NCBI RefSeq assembly: GCF_004027225.2
Contig: NC_046358.1
Location: forward strand, 738,911 to 802,910
Length of the DNA stretch: 64,000 nt
Reading direction: 5' to 3'
DNA from: Strigops habroptila
Taxonomy: Eukaryota > Chordata > Aves > Psittaciformes > Psittacidae
Shown here: positions 1 through 13,075 of the stretch, in pieces
Layout of the letters: the number at the start of each line of letters is the position of its first letter
How positions within the stretch are numbered: the stretch's first letter is position 1
Position numbers and translations under genes: made by a program
The notes under the pieces: model-generated
Told to the model about the DNA's origin: nothing
Database searches by the model: none
The model's input: the letters and a program-made list of their open reading frames with translations, nothing else

Positions 1-959
1 GAAGTGCTTACAGTTAATTGCTTGGCAATTACACTTCTCATTACTAAGCACTACTAAGCAACAAGCACTTGAAGGTTTGAAGTGCCCAGCACTGGCTCTT
101 CCCACAGTCACTGGGGGTCCAGGCTGGGCTGGGGGAACCCACTGCGCATGGGCCATCCACCACGTCCCCCATGGCTGCTGCCACACCACTTCTGGCCAGG
201 GCAGAGGAATCCCTGCACTTTGGATCATGTAAGGCCAGGAAAGCAGAGGGACTCAACGCCCGCATTGCCAGAGGTCCCAAGCAGTGCTAGAAGAGCATTT
301 CTGGTGACCAGCAGCTGGCACGATGTGGTCATCAGGAAACTCTCAAGCAGGACAGTTAGATGTTGTTATACATCTCCATACAAGAACTGTTAAGCGGTAT
401 TAAAATAACAGAAACCACAAGCCAAACACAGGCAATTCAGCCACTCTCACAACGAGAAGCCCAATCACCGGAACGCTGCTTCCACGAGAGCCCATTTAAC
501 TCCCATTAGAAGCTGGCCCAGCTCCTTCATCCTTTACCCGTATCATTAGACGAACATTTAAACACACACATTTGCTTGTGCCCCAGGTTTGGTCAGTCAC
601 GGCAACAAATATCACCTTTAAGTGGACCGGAGAGCACTCGCAGACCCGCTCTGGGAGTGAATTGGTTTCTATCCGCTCATTAACTTGCATTTATCTGCCT
701 ACACATGCGTGACGCTCTTTGCCCATTCAGAAAGAGAGTGATTAAACACACTTAGCTCTCAAAGCAAGACGTTTTCAGTAAGGTGAGCCACTTAAACCGC
801 ATCACCCCAAAGTACTACTTGGATTTTGTGGCATCTTGCACAGCTATGAAGGAAAAACTGACTTAAAAATCAGGAACCATTGAGAACAGCGAATAAAGTG
901 CTGGGTTTTGCTCCTCAATTATTCTTGGCTGTTCCCTGGGAGCCAACAAGGGATATATA

Positions 960-1041
960 GAATCAGAGAATGGTTTGGATTGGAAGGGACCTTAAAGATC
1001 ATCTAGTTCCAACCCCTTGCCACAGGCAGGGACACCTTCCA
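960..1041 (-). mobile_element. CR1 3' terminal fragment
   Basis: GAATCAGAGAATGGTTTGG through GGGACACCTTCCAC. It is short, with the GATCATCTAG variant, so a different subfamily from the young copies. Confidence 0.88.
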
Positions 1042-1988
1042 CATATATGGCCTAAAGAAAGCCATCATAAGATAGACTCAAACGTGGCCTCTCCTCAAAC
1101 CCAATGATCCCATGACAAAACCCAACAACAGACATAGGAGGTTCCCTGGGGGCACGCCTGACACTACTCAATATTTTATTAGCAAGTCATGTAGTATTTT
1201 ATTAGTAAGTCACAGGCTCACCTGCAGGTAATACTTGGAGAGACAGCAAGTCAGAAGACAAGCTATGGGTCCACATATCACCTTGATGGACCAGAAAAAC
1301 AATTAAAGAACATAATGTAGAGCCCACCAATAGGGACAAATGCACAGCCTGAACACCAGACAGGCAGGAATCAGCAGGAGAATCATCAAGTGTGAGTCGG
1401 GCAGCAGGCAGCAAGGTGGCACATTGCAGAAGGCAGCCAAGGTTCAGTGAGAAGCAGGAGCTGGATGAGTCAACGTCATCCCACTGTCATGAAGAAAACA
1501 AACAGTGTCCTGGGGCAGATGCCCAGGAGAGCCGCATGTCAGACACACAGAAGGAGTCCAGCCAGGAGCAGGCTCCAGCTGGCCCATGTCCCTCCATGCT
1601 GTGTGGAATACAGGATGAGCAGCGAGAGTGAAGGACTTGGAGGTGACCAGTGAGGAGAGGACGTAGGGGCTGAGGTCATGTGGGTGGAAAAAAGGGTGGA
1701 GAGAAAAGCTCGTAACATATAAGAAGATGGTGATAGGGCTTTCTCCAGGGAATGAGAGGAGAAGGAAAGGATTTAAACTGCACTTAGGGAGATTTAGAAG
1801 CCTTTTATTACAGCTTTCCCTCCTGCTGGGTGAGAAAAGGCAGGAGAAAGCCTGAAGAAGTTGAGATTAAAAGAAATAGAAGAACGTCTGCCAGCAACGT
1901 TTTGGTTCAGTTCATTCCCTGCCCCACAGCAGGGTGACTACAACTGTTTCAAGCTCCTTTTCTATACACAAGTAGACATGAATCAATC

Positions 1989-2145
1989 AGAGAATCAGAG
2001 ACTGGTTTGGGTTGGAAAGGACCTTAAAGCTCATCCAGTTCCAACCCCTGCCACGGGCAGGGACACCTTCCACTAGAGCAGGTTGCTCCAAGCCCCTGTG
2101 TCCAACCTGGCCTTGAACACTGCCAGGGATGGGGCAGCCACATCT
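1989..2145 (-). mobile_element. CR1 3' end fragment
   Basis: AGAGAATCAGAGACTGG through GGGATGGGGCAGCCACA, young-subfamily sequence truncated after about 155 bp. Confidence 0.92.
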
Positions 2146-3943
2146 GAGCGTGCTGAGTACTGGGGCCAAGAGTCCTACAAGTGCTCAGCAAGCTGTTCTT
2201 CACTTCTTCCTCCGATGCTTTGAGGACACCAACTTCCTCCAACTCAGGCTTCAAGTAGAATATATTTGTAATAGGGAATAAAAGAGCAAAAACTTTTGAG
2301 GAACTCTTAGCACTGACAAGTGGAGAAACAAAAAAGTAATCAGTGTTGCCCCTTGACTGTCAGCTATAGGAATTGAGAACATTGAGATGTTCCACACAGA
2401 TGGATGGATCTGGTGCAGATGGATGGGGAAGAGAAAAACACCCTTATACATCCAAGTCACCGGCACAAGAGCACCAGGGTGAAGATGCAAACACTTTAGA
2501 GCTATAGATGCAGCAGGCTGGAGGACAGGCAGGCAAAGCCAAAGCTAGCCCATGGTAAATCTGACCAGCGAGGCCATGGAGGGATGCCTGGAGCCATGGG
2601 AGCTGCCAGCTGAACCAGAGCTGCTCACAGGTATCGGTCCAGCAGCAGAAGAGCAGGGAGCAAGTTTCCAAGAGCTGCTGGAAGACACCAGGATGCCTCA
2701 GCAAGCTCTGCTTTCCCATGCCGTGCCCACATGTGGAGGGTAAACAGCTGATAAGGAGCTATGTGCCGCAAAGCCCCCTCCACCAGCAGCCACAAGCACG
2801 CAGCCTCAGCCCCAAGGCCAACTCCCAGCGCCTGGAAACCCACCTCCCCGCAGCCAGCCTTGCTGCTGGCAGGCCAAATCTCAGGAGATTTGATCCAAAG
2901 AGGATCTGATGCTGGACAACAGCTGCAAAGAGCTTTGAGCCGAGGAGTTTCTGCCTCATCTCACAGTTACAAGTCACCAGAATACAATAGACCCATGCAA
3001 GATATCCCCAGATAGCAGAATCTCAGCTCCTCCTTCAGCTGTTTGTCACAGTAAAGCATGTGAAGCCCAAGCGTGCTAGCAGCATTCTTTAAACTAAAAA
3101 GACAGATAATATCCTGGTTCAGAGCTCCAGAGTGAGAACCTCACAACCCATTTCAATAACCAAGATAAATGTTCTATTTTACAGCTGTATTAAGAGGCAG
3201 GAATACGCTTCTCCTTGGAAAGGGAGGCAGAGTGAGAAGCCTGGCTTCTCCAGAATTCAACCTCTCAATTAAAGATGAATGCAGCTAAATGGGGAAAAAC
3301 CACCCTCGTTTCTTCTAAACAGAAACCAAGCACAAACTCTGCCTTTGAGACTCCAGACCTGCTGCTTCCACCCTGCTGAGAACTTTGCCACGCAGCATGG
3401 GAGCACTAAAAGAGCTGAGCGATGCTTCCCAGAGCCCTGTGGACATGCCATGAGCTGCGTCTGTTCTATGCTGAGGTAGGATCTGCTCAGTCTAACCTTA
3501 CAGGTTTCCTTTCACATCTCCAAAAGGCTGAGCCTGGGAAGTGCCTGGAAACTCTCACCCCTCAGATAAAAGCTGAGCCCTCAGGGCACCACAGCACCCT
3601 CACTGGTCTGAGTGATGAGAAGCACATATCCGAATATTCATCTGCTTCTCTGATCCTCAGGCAATGCATGTCACTAATGCTGCCCTCCAAAACAGTGCAG
3701 AGACACACCAGTGTGCAGCACTGAGGTGCTTTGCTGCTCTTTTAATGTGACCATGACACTGATCTTTCATTTAACTAAAGGATTTCAATTTATATATGTA
3801 TATTTAGACCCCCCAAAAAATAAAGACTCCTAAACAGGGAGACAGCATTTACAGCTTGTTTTGTTCAGCTGAGGGGCTGGACAGGTTTTTATACACTGCA
3901 CGAGTTTTCCAGCCTGCTAGAAAGGAAAGAAAATCAGATCACA

Positions 3944-4023
3944 CTATACAAACCCGTGATCTATTTGGGAAAGTGTAAAGCTATAATACAAACCCATGAT
4001 CTATACGGGAAAGTGCAAGGCTC
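3944..4023. repeat. Tandem duplication, 40-bp period, two copies
   Basis: ACAAACCCGTGATCTAT and ACAAACCCATGATCTAT recur exactly 40 bp apart, with GGGAAAGTG following in both. The copies differ at a few positions. Confidence 0.85.
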
Positions 4024-4269
4024 CAAGAGGTGGAATGAGACCTCGGGGGCAGCACCTGGAACCACTTTTCCCCTTCTTTTTGTGTTTTTAAATTGCCCAG
4101 GTTTCATTTACACACAACAGACCCCTCCAAGAGGAACTCTCTCAGCTCCAAGCACTCCAACCACAGCTCTATACGGGGTTATTACAGTCAAGGAGGGTTT
4201 AATCATGGTTAAGTACTGAGAAGCAGGAAGCTACTGTGGGGCTGGCATCCCCGCCCTCCGTGGTCCATT

Positions 4270-4800
4270 CCTCACCATCGCCTCTGATGGTTTCCTTGGA
4301 AACATATGCAAGCTTAAATTGGATTGACATTCACTTAGTGGACAGATGGAGTTTGGAACAGCCCAGTGCCTGAAATTCAAGGCCGAGTCTTGGGATGTGT
4401 CACGTTCTCAATACAAAAACCAGCCTCTCCGAGGTCCCCAAACCCCCAAACTTTAGGGAAAGGTTAAGGATCACCTCATTATTTAGTAATGAGCTTTGAG
4501 GTGCCATCTCAGGCAAGGTCAGTGATTACCCATTGTGCTCGACTGAAAGCATCAGGCTGAGCACGGACAGCATTTGTGTTTGGAGGGAAGGATTGCATTT
4601 TTGTTAAGAAAACAGAAGAGTTCTTAAGCTCATTAGTGGTTTCAGGCAGGAGGAATGATGCAAATCATACATCTGAGTGCAGACAAGAGCCTTCTGCAGG
4701 TAGCAATGTCCTGTCTGCACTGTAATCATGCCACTTGCATCACAAACTTCGGCACCAGGCTGAAGTTATTCCAAAGGACTAATGCTGACCTGCAGCTCCT
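4270..4800. promoter_or_regulatory. Candidate conserved noncoding (enhancer-like) block
   Basis: Unique sequence dense in recognisable factor sites: an RFX X-box palindrome GTTTCCTTGGAAAC (4290-4303), a paired homeodomain inverted repeat CTCATTATTTAGTAATGAG (4475-4493) and an ATF/CEBP-like TGATGCAAATCAT in the 4655-4670 interval. Repeats are absent. Conservation has not been tested. Confidence 0.35.
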
Positions 4801-5939
4801 TCTTCCCAGCATAGAGAAGGGAAGGTTTTAATCACACGTCCATAGCCCCAGAGGTGTCAGGACTGTGATTTCAGCCAAGCTGGTAATTTATGCTGAAGTG
4901 GGAATTATTCCCTGGCTCTTCTTCCGCTGCATGGGAAGAAAGGGAAATGGCAAGAAAGGAAAATGGCTTTTTACGGAAGGCTTTCCCAATCACTCTGCTC
5001 TAATGGGATTTGAAAGGAGTCACCTCTTTGCAACCAGAACACAGTACAAATCCCAAATAACTATGGTCCTAGAGATTTTTCAAGAAATCCAGCATCTAAG
5101 AAAGGGAGAGCAAAGATAACAGGGTTCTCAGGAGGGAAAAGGGGGGCAGAAAGTGATTCCATACTCTGCCTCACCAGGCGCTACCCAGCACGTGCTGGTT
5201 ATTGTATGTACCACCTCCAGGTAATGAGGGATGTGCAAGAGTTGGGGTTACAAAGTGATTGCTTATGGCACAAAGCCCCAAAATGCCTGGTTCACTTCCC
5301 TTGCTTGTGCAATTTGCTGCAATCTAAGGAATCCCCAGTTTGGGATTTACCTATCTAAGCTGCCAGGTTTTTCCTACCTGTCCCATCACCTGGAGCTTGG
5401 CCAGGGTTTTAAGAACAATCTCTTCTCTCTCTACACATGATTACAGCTGCTACATCCTCTTCCTTTGCTACCCTGCTCACCCTGGGCAGATCTGCTGCAT
5501 CTCCTTACTCTGAATCACCTCCAACCTGGCTTCCTTGAACTGACTTTGCCTGAACTAAACAAAGAAACCAAACCAAACACGCCTCTTGCATCTGGTTTTT
5601 GGTTGTTGCTTTTTAAATTGAACCAAGCCCAAACCTCCTGCTGCCCGCTCGTTTCCTTCCCAAGCCTCTGCTCTACTCCTCCTCCTTCCAAATCCCCTCT
5701 ATTTATCACTATGTGATTATCGCTGCTATCCCTCACCGCCTGCATTCCCCCGGTGCCTCTCCATCCATCCTCCGCAGAGGGAGATGCCTCAATGCCCCTC
5801 TCAATCCTATTTATGGGATTCCCAACCCTAAATCAACAAGAACACGGTGGAGCTGCCACCCACCCTCACGCAGCAAAGCAGCTCGTTGTGTGGTAGAGCA
5901 ATGAGCCCCCTCCATCCACAGCCTCTGTATAGTTTAAGG

Positions 5940-6060
5940 AACTTCCCCGGCACGGATCCGGCGTGAGGACGGCGCTTCCCGGCTCGGGCAGCATCCGCCT
6001 GCGCTCCAGCAACGTGCTGCCGCAGCCGCTCGCCCGCAGCAGCCCCTCGTCCCTCCCAGC
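5940..6060. promoter_or_regulatory. Small CpG cluster
   Basis: About 120 bp with many CpG dinucleotides in otherwise CpG-poor sequence. It may be an alternative promoter or an enhancer in the putative large first intron of the gene starting at the 12-kb island. No start codon or donor is convincing. Confidence 0.3.
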
Positions 6061-6634
6061 CTGCAAAAGTCAACTCGACCATCTTCCCCTCGCACACCCG
6101 ATTCCCTCTTCCCTCTCCCTGATGCCAATTTAAGCCTTGATTCCAGGTCCTCTGAGCCTGAAGCCACAATGAAGACAAGCGGCAGAGGACACCGCGGTGC
6201 TGCGGGAAGGCAGGCTAAAGCTTGCTATTCCAGTGCTTTACACAGGCCACAGCCAGGAACAATAGAGCCATGCACCGTGTACGTAGGAAGCAGCAATGCC
6301 CGTGGATCTCGATGCTTCCCCAGCACTGGGGTTTTAGTTAAAGGATGATAATTCAGATGCTGGAAAAAAAGCCAAAACCCTAAGCTGCCAGCAAAGCGGT
6401 TTTATTCAAATCGATGCTAGAAAATGCCTCCTTTTTATTTCTAAGAGCATCGTAAAAAAGTTGAAATATTGATATAGATGCAGTTGCTAAAAGCCAGGAT
6501 CTTGTATTTAAATACAAATAACCAAGCCTGCTGAGCTGGGCAAGCTGCGTGGTTTCAAAGCATGAGAAAGCCCTTCAGAAACCTGCCTGAAGAACAATGG
6601 GTGCCACGAGCACTCCTGGGATGTGGCTCACAAC

Positions 6635-6655
6635 GGGGGAGGGGGGCGGGGGGGA
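6635..6655. repeat. G-rich run, quadruplex-prone
   Basis: Runs of 5, 6 and 7 G separated by single A or C (GGGGGAGGGGGGCGGGGGGG). It is isolated in otherwise ordinary sequence. Confidence 0.85.
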
Positions 6656-7639
6656 TATAAAAATCATCATTTTTCTGTTTAGTCACACCTTTGTTTGAAA
6701 GAAGTGGGACACGAGGAACACGGCAGCCCTGAACTGAAATATCGTCTTATTCCTGACCATGACATGTTTAACAGGAGTCCCACACTCTTCCATGCCAGAA
6801 CCAGTCAGTTCAGCAACGCAGGAGCCCTCCTGCTCCCTGGGCAGCTTCCAGAAGCACGTTCATCCCTGACACACAGATGGGCAGCAGGTTACAGCCACAA
6901 CATGGGCATCCCAAAGCCTCCCTGCACCAAGCTGGTCTCCAACACCGATGTGACACTCAGTGTGCCAATGATGAGCTGAGCTGCCACCCCTGCTGATGCC
7001 ACCAGACTTCTCCATCACGGTGCTTGGCTGCACGTGTTGCAGTAAACTCCTCTCAAAAGCCTGGACTGCCCGTCTCTAAATGCACTGAGACATTGAAACA
7101 GCAAAGGAAGAATTACAGAACACATGATAGAAGGCAGCTCTCAGCAAGAACTCAACAGAGCATCTTTACTGAAGATACACCTATAACCTAAGTTAGAACT
7201 TTAAGGCAAGGTGATAAAAGCAGCATTCCCAACCCTGCCACGTGTGAAAAGCGAGGACGTAAAGCCCTGAGCATGCTGTGCTCTCCGGGAGCTGACACAC
7301 ATTCCTTCCCCAGCTTAATAGGTGTTTATTTGCTAGACTCCACTGCTACCGGCACAGCTCAGACACCAAGTAGGAATGCTCCGTCCCACAGGGCTTATGG
7401 AGTGTTAAACTGCGTGTTCAACTGCGTGTTCGCATGGTTTTTAGCTGGCTGAGGTAAGACACGTTTGGTGACCCATTGCTGGGATGCTGTTCAACATCTG
7501 CCTAAGCAGCGAGCAGGGTCACACTTAAGGAAACCCAGGGAAGACTCAGAAGCATCCCTCATTTTTGATTCACATGGAGTTAATAATCGCATACGCTCTA
7601 TGAAAGATTCCATGAAATTCAATGTATGGCAGTGATAAG

Positions 7640-8224
7640 GAGCGTGAGCAGCAGGGCGAAGGGAGGGGATTCTCCCCCTCTGCTGCGCTCTGGGGAGACC
7701 CCCCCTGCAGTCCTGATCCAGCTCTGGGGCAACAGCACAAGAGGGACGTGGAGCTGCTGGAGCGAGGCCAGAGGAGGCCCCGGAGCTGCTGCGAGGGCTG
7801 GAGCAGCTCTGCTCTGGAGCCAGGCTGAGAGAGCTGGGCTGGGGCAGCCTGGAGAAGAGAAGGCTCCTGAAGGGGAGACCTTAGAGCAGCTCCAGTGCCT
7901 AAAGGGGCTCCAGGAAACCTGGAGAGGGGCTTTGGGCAACGGATGGAGGGACAGGACAAGGGGAATGGCTTTAACCTGCCAGAGGGGAGATTGAGATGAG
8001 CTCTGAGGCAGAAGCTCTTCCCTGTGAGGGTGCTGAGGCGCTGGCACAGGGTGCCCAGAGAAGCTGTGGCTGCCCCATCCCTGGCAGTGTTCAAGGCCAG
8101 GTTGGACACAGGGGCTTGGAGCAACCTGCTCTAGTGGAAGGTGTCCCTGCCTGTGGCAGGGGGTTGGAGCTGGAGGAGCTTTAAGGTCCCTTCCAACATG
8201 ACCTAGTATGGGATTCTGTGATTT
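7640..8224 (+). mobile_element. CR1 3' end, longest copy (about 585 bp)
   Basis: It runs from GCGTGAGCAGCAGGGCGA to the tail GGGATTCTGTGATTT and covers the end of the element after the reverse transcriptase. No ORF2 (reverse transcriptase) sequence is present. Open frames on both strands are repeat-derived and recur at the other copies. Confidence 0.94.
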
Positions 8225-9026
8225 GCGGAATGTGGGAAATACACTTCCTTCTCCAGACAAGTTATCCTCACTTTCAGCTGCCCGTGGTCAGAAGCAGAGC
8301 CCAGCACTGCCAATCCCACCTGAGGGGCTTCCACCACGATTTAACTTGAAATAATCTTTGCAAATTATATTACTGTAATATTGACAGCTCAGAGATTTTT
8401 AGAAGAGGTTCAGGCTGCTCTCTCCACCCAGCTGGCTGCACTTCACATCTCACCAGCTCACCATGCTCTCTTTTTCATGTGGGTTTTCACCCACATTGCC
8501 CGAAAAGCAATATCATGTAACAGATGAATTAAATTCCAATGGCACAAATATTGACAGGGGACAGAGAACGTGCAAAATGATGGATTATAAATCAGATTTA
8601 GATTTATTCTTCTTAATGACATCCTTTGGTTTAACTTTTGAATGATAACATCAGTCCCTCCTTTCTCTTTACAGCAGGATAAAGATTTCCACTGTGCTGT
8701 TCTTCTAAGGAAAGATGTTTTATACTCTCAGGTGAAACATCACCGTGACTCCACTTTAGTCTACGTTTCTGTAATAAAGCTTCATGCTAGAATATCAACC
8801 CTGGACACAAAGTGGATAAAGGCCTATTGCATTGTCCCACACAATCACATTTCTTTCTGTCTTAAGAAATAAAACCAGCAGTATTACATTTAAGTGCATT
8901 TTCCGTATTTAAAGAATATTGGTTGCTGGTATGGGGGTTGCAAGTATGAAAGCTTAAACTGTAATGATCTTGTAACAGCCAACTTATTCACTCAGAGCAG
9001 CAACCTGGCCGTGAGTTTTAATCTAC

Positions 9027-9170
9027 CCTGTCCCTGGCAGTGTTCAAGGCCAGGTTGGACACAGGGGCTTGGAGCAACCTGATCTAGTGGAAGGTGTCCC
9101 TGACCACGGCAGGGGGTGGAACTGGAGGAGCTTCAAGGTCCCTTCCAACCCACTCTATGATTCTGTGGTT
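9027..9170 (+). mobile_element. CR1 3' end fragment
   Basis: CCTGTCCCTGGCAGTGTTCA through CCTTCCAACCCACTC and the tail ATGATTCTGTGG. It belongs to the young subfamily and is 5' truncated. Confidence 0.92.
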
Positions 9171-11938
9171 TTTTGTCACTAAACCCCTGCTTTTGGTCCA
9201 AATGAAAAAGGAGATGGCTGTGCTGGACAGCAATGAGCATTTCTGAAGAAGCCTTCCCTTTCCCCAAGCTTTAGGGCCATCATGCTGAAGCAAGGAGCAC
9301 AATTCCCCCAGGCTCTGCCTGCAAAGCCTCCCTCCTTTCTTCCCCTTTAAATGCAGTTTGCATGCACAAGCTACAAACCCTCCCCAGCCTTCCACTTTGA
9401 GGAAATACCAGCAGACAGACACAAATCCACAGCCACAAACTTACCCAGCAGCTCACACACAGGCACACACACTCATGCTGTGAGGCAAAGCAGGAGACCT
9501 GAGGGGAGGGTCAGCAAGCCCCTGGGACCACTGAGTGTCCCTGGTGTCACATACATGCTGTGCTGGCCCCAACAGCCGATGGCACAGAGCAACAGAGCAC
9601 CAGCGTGTGTCCAAAGCTATTTTTAGTTTTACAACTGCTTTGGAATGGGTTTTGGGGTTTGGTTTTTTTTATTTCCCTGCTATCCAAACTGCTGTTTCAC
9701 GTATTATTAACAATACGATAGCTGGGACTTCATTAGTTCGGGTGGTTGGGCACGAAGCAGAGGTTGTTCCTGTTGTTACTTCTACGGGGTGTATTACCAG
9801 GGTTAACCGAGTAGTAGATAAGGCAGGAGAGGCTTCTGGATGCACTATTTGCCCATCTGAACACGCCTCTGGAGTTTTGCAGCACCAGATATAATCACCC
9901 ATTCATTCTCTCCTGATCCAAACAGCAAGTGTGCCTTTGCCTATGATGTCTAATTATTTTTCAGCTGTTTACTTTGGATAGATGTGCTCCCAAGGGCTTG
10001 TTTTCAGCACTGCAGTAGTATTAGAAAAGCATTTGCTAAAGGGGGTATTTCCCTCCAAATCATCATCACCAAGTGCTATCTAAATCGATAACCACAGACT
10101 GCACCAGCACACGTGTCCTACTGGCTGTACAGCAGCACCTCACACCCTCAGAGCAAACAGAATTGGCTTAGATTCTGCCCAGAGAATAATATTTATTTGG
10201 GCAAATAACCCCAAATAAATAAGGCTGTCAGGCAGAAAGGTGACGCAGATGACTGGCAAGAAGGACAGAGCACCGACATCAGACTGACTGGTAGAGCTGG
10301 ATGGGAAAACCTCAGTGGCTTTGGAAATAACAACATTTCTGCCACAGGACCGAGGCTGTGACTGTTTTTCCCCCAAATGCTGCATTTCTAAGTGGCATTA
10401 TGTTGTTCTGTGCAATTGTCACTGCCAAACCATAGCAAACAGAGCATCCTGAAAGGATCCACCCCTCACCAAGTGGGAGGAATGATTTTCACCCGCAGGT
10501 TTGGTGTTTTCTGGTGGATTTACAGCTGTAAGTGATGCTCCACTTCACATGGTAGCAACACTGGTTCTGCCCGAACAGAGCAGCTGGAAAGCCTACACCG
10601 CTGCTCTGTTTAAAATGCTGCACTGAATTCATTGGGAAAACAAACAGAAATCAATGTTTCAATCCAAAACGTCCTGTTAAATCAGACTAACACACAGTTT
10701 CCTATCGCGAGCAAATATTTAGACAGTTCCAGCTGAAGCTGGAGAAGGACTCGGGTAGCCAGGACATGACAAATGTGAAGGATGGCTCGGGATGAATATG
10801 TTAGCAGGGTATTTCTGTTAAAGGCATCAGCAGCGTGCTGGTATTTAAATCACATTAAGATTTCAAAAGCATCAGTCTATCATCCAGCTCGTGTCACGCT
10901 CCCTCTCACAACTATAAGGATTGGAACCCTTAAAACAAGCCCCCAGAACACAACTCTGCAACCACAGCACCAAAGATCACCCCGAGCCCATCAGGCTGGA
11001 GCAAGAGCTCCCTAATTGTGGCAAACTGATGGACAGATCAATTAACCAGGCGAGCAAAAAGCCTTTTGCTTTGAGGTGCTGACAATGATGACTTCAGATG
11101 GAAAGCAAGCACCAGGGGCAGCTGTATTCTTTACAACAAAACCAGAACCTCTTTCAGATAAGCACTCGTGGAAAGAGAAAGAGGGAAGGGAAAGGGGGGT
11201 AAGAAATAAAAGAGGAGGCAAACACAACAGATCCCAAATGCTATTATTCAAGTTTTGGTGGCTGCTCTTTTGGAAGAGAGGGGGTCCCCGTGAGTCCCCG
11301 TGCCCAGTGTGAGCATCCCCGTGCCGGTGGCTGCTGTTAGCAGTAGCCCAGGGAGCACTTGCCAGTCTGCCGAGATCTGCCCAGTCACATGTGCTGGCTC
11401 CTGCGCCTTGGAGAAGCAGCTGGAAAAGAGGGAGCCAGCGGAGCTGCCTCCATTAGGAGCTACGGCTACACAAAAGGAGAAGAGGAAACAAGCTCTCGGC
11501 CACCGGAGCTACCGACAGGAAAAGCGAGATGTCCAGAGCCACGGGAAACACACGGTAAGTGCGGCCCGGGGAGGGGGTAAAACACGATGGAGATCCCAAC
11601 TCCTGCGCTGTGCCCCGCAGAGGCTCGATGCCACCTGCGCGCCCGTCGATGGGCTGCGCACCCCGCGCATCGCGACACCTCACGGGACATCGCACGACTC
11701 GCCCGCTCCGTTAACGGCCGCCCAAGCAAGGGGCCTCTCCCAAACAACCCTCCTCACTCCGCCCGCCCCGGGCAAACTTCTAGCTGGGCAGAGCCGGTTC
11801 CGCCGCCGGCCGCCGCCCCGCAGCCCCGGCACGGAGGGAGCGGCGAGAGCGGCCCCGCCAGCCCACGGGAATCGCCTCCAAAGCAGCGACGCCGAGACCA
11901 ACCCTTCCCCTTCCCGCTGCGCGGCCCCCCGGGGCGAT

Positions 11939-11972
11939 AACACACACACACACCCCCCCCAACACACACAGA
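11939..11972. repeat. (CA)n tract with a C-run
   Basis: A CACACACACACACA run is followed by eight or nine C and a second short CA run, inside the CpG island. Confidence 0.9.
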
Positions 11973-12949
11973 CCGAGCCCGCACCGGCCCCGGCCCCCCG
12001 CAACTTCCCCGGCCCGGAGGCCCGGCCCCCGCCCCGCCGCCTGTCAGCGGCCCCGCCGCCTTTGTCCTGCCGAGCCGCCGGGGCTCGCCCCGCGGGAGGA
12101 CCCGCCGCAACGGGCAGAGGCAGGGGGCTCGGGTGGGACCGGGCCGGGCTCGGCCTCACGCCGCCGGGACTCGGCAAGTTAACGGCCGCCGCGCGCGCCC
12201 AACCGCCGCCCGCACCTGAGGGGCGGCCCGGCCCGGCGCGGCCCCACCTGCCGCCGAGGCCGCTTCCCCGCGGGGCGCCGCCGCCGGGAGCCCTCCCGGG
12301 GCTCCGGAGCCGCCCACCCGCCGCCGGCGAGGAAAGTTCCCGGTGTCCCCGCGCCTCCGCCGCCGGGGCGGCACCTGCTCCCGGCCCGCCGGAGTTACCC
12401 GCGGGCGCAGGGTCCGAGGCGGCGCCGCGGGCTCCTCAGGGGCGGTCCGCGCGGCCGCGTGGGGACTCACCGGGGCGCGCTCCTGCGCCGCGGGGCTGCC
12501 GCAGGCCCCGGCTGGGGAGAGATCCAGCGACGGGAGCCCTCCCGGGGCGCCCGAGTCCCGGGCTCCACGCTGCTGCGTCAGCGCCGCCTCCTCCTCCGCC
12601 TCTTCGGCTGCGGGATGGGGATGAGGCGCCGCCGCCGCCGCCCGCCCTCGCCGCAGGGCGTCGCGATCCGGCGTGGCCCGGGCGGGCGGCGCGCAGAGGC
12701 CGGGGCGGCGGAGGGAGGGAGCGGGCGGGCGCCGGGGCCGCGGGGAGCAGCCGGAGGGGACGGGGGGAGGCGCCGCTCGCCGCCGCCGCGAACTCCCCGC
12801 AAGCCGCTCGCCCCTCCGTCCTCCTTCCTGCTTCCTCGTCCACAGCCAATCGCCGCCCGCCGCTCCGCCGCTCGGTCCGCCGCCACGGCCAATCGCGAGC
12901 GCTGCTGCTCGCCGCCACCGGCCAATCACCGCGCTCGTCCCCGCCCCTC

Positions 12950-13075
12950 ACCCCCCCCCCGCCCTCACCGCCCCGCTGCCCCCCCCACCTCCCGGTGCCG
13001 CCCCCCCCCCCCCGCCCCGGGGCGCCCCTCACAGCCCCGGCCGCGCCCGGTCCCGGTTCCCCCCCCCCCGAGGCA
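12950..13075. repeat. Poly-C tracts in the CpG island
   Basis: Several C-runs of 8 to 14 bases follow each other. The minus strand would be strongly quadruplex-prone, and run lengths here are likely to be unreliable in any assembly. Confidence 0.85.

Larger units (their letters stand above)
1..11559. other. Probable large intron or intergenic, no coding exon seen
   Basis: Outside the CR1 fragments and small elements listed separately, nothing coding is recognisable on either strand. If the 12-kb island is the BAHD1 promoter, this stretch is its first intron. Confidence 0.45.

Noticed and set aside
9690-9860. Possible mitochondrial DNA insertion
   Set aside because: I could not match either strand to any mitochondrial gene I know; kept only as an unexplained stretch.
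1-11559. BAHD1 coding exons
   Set aside because: The long basic exon and BAH domain expected from the human protein are not present on either strand.
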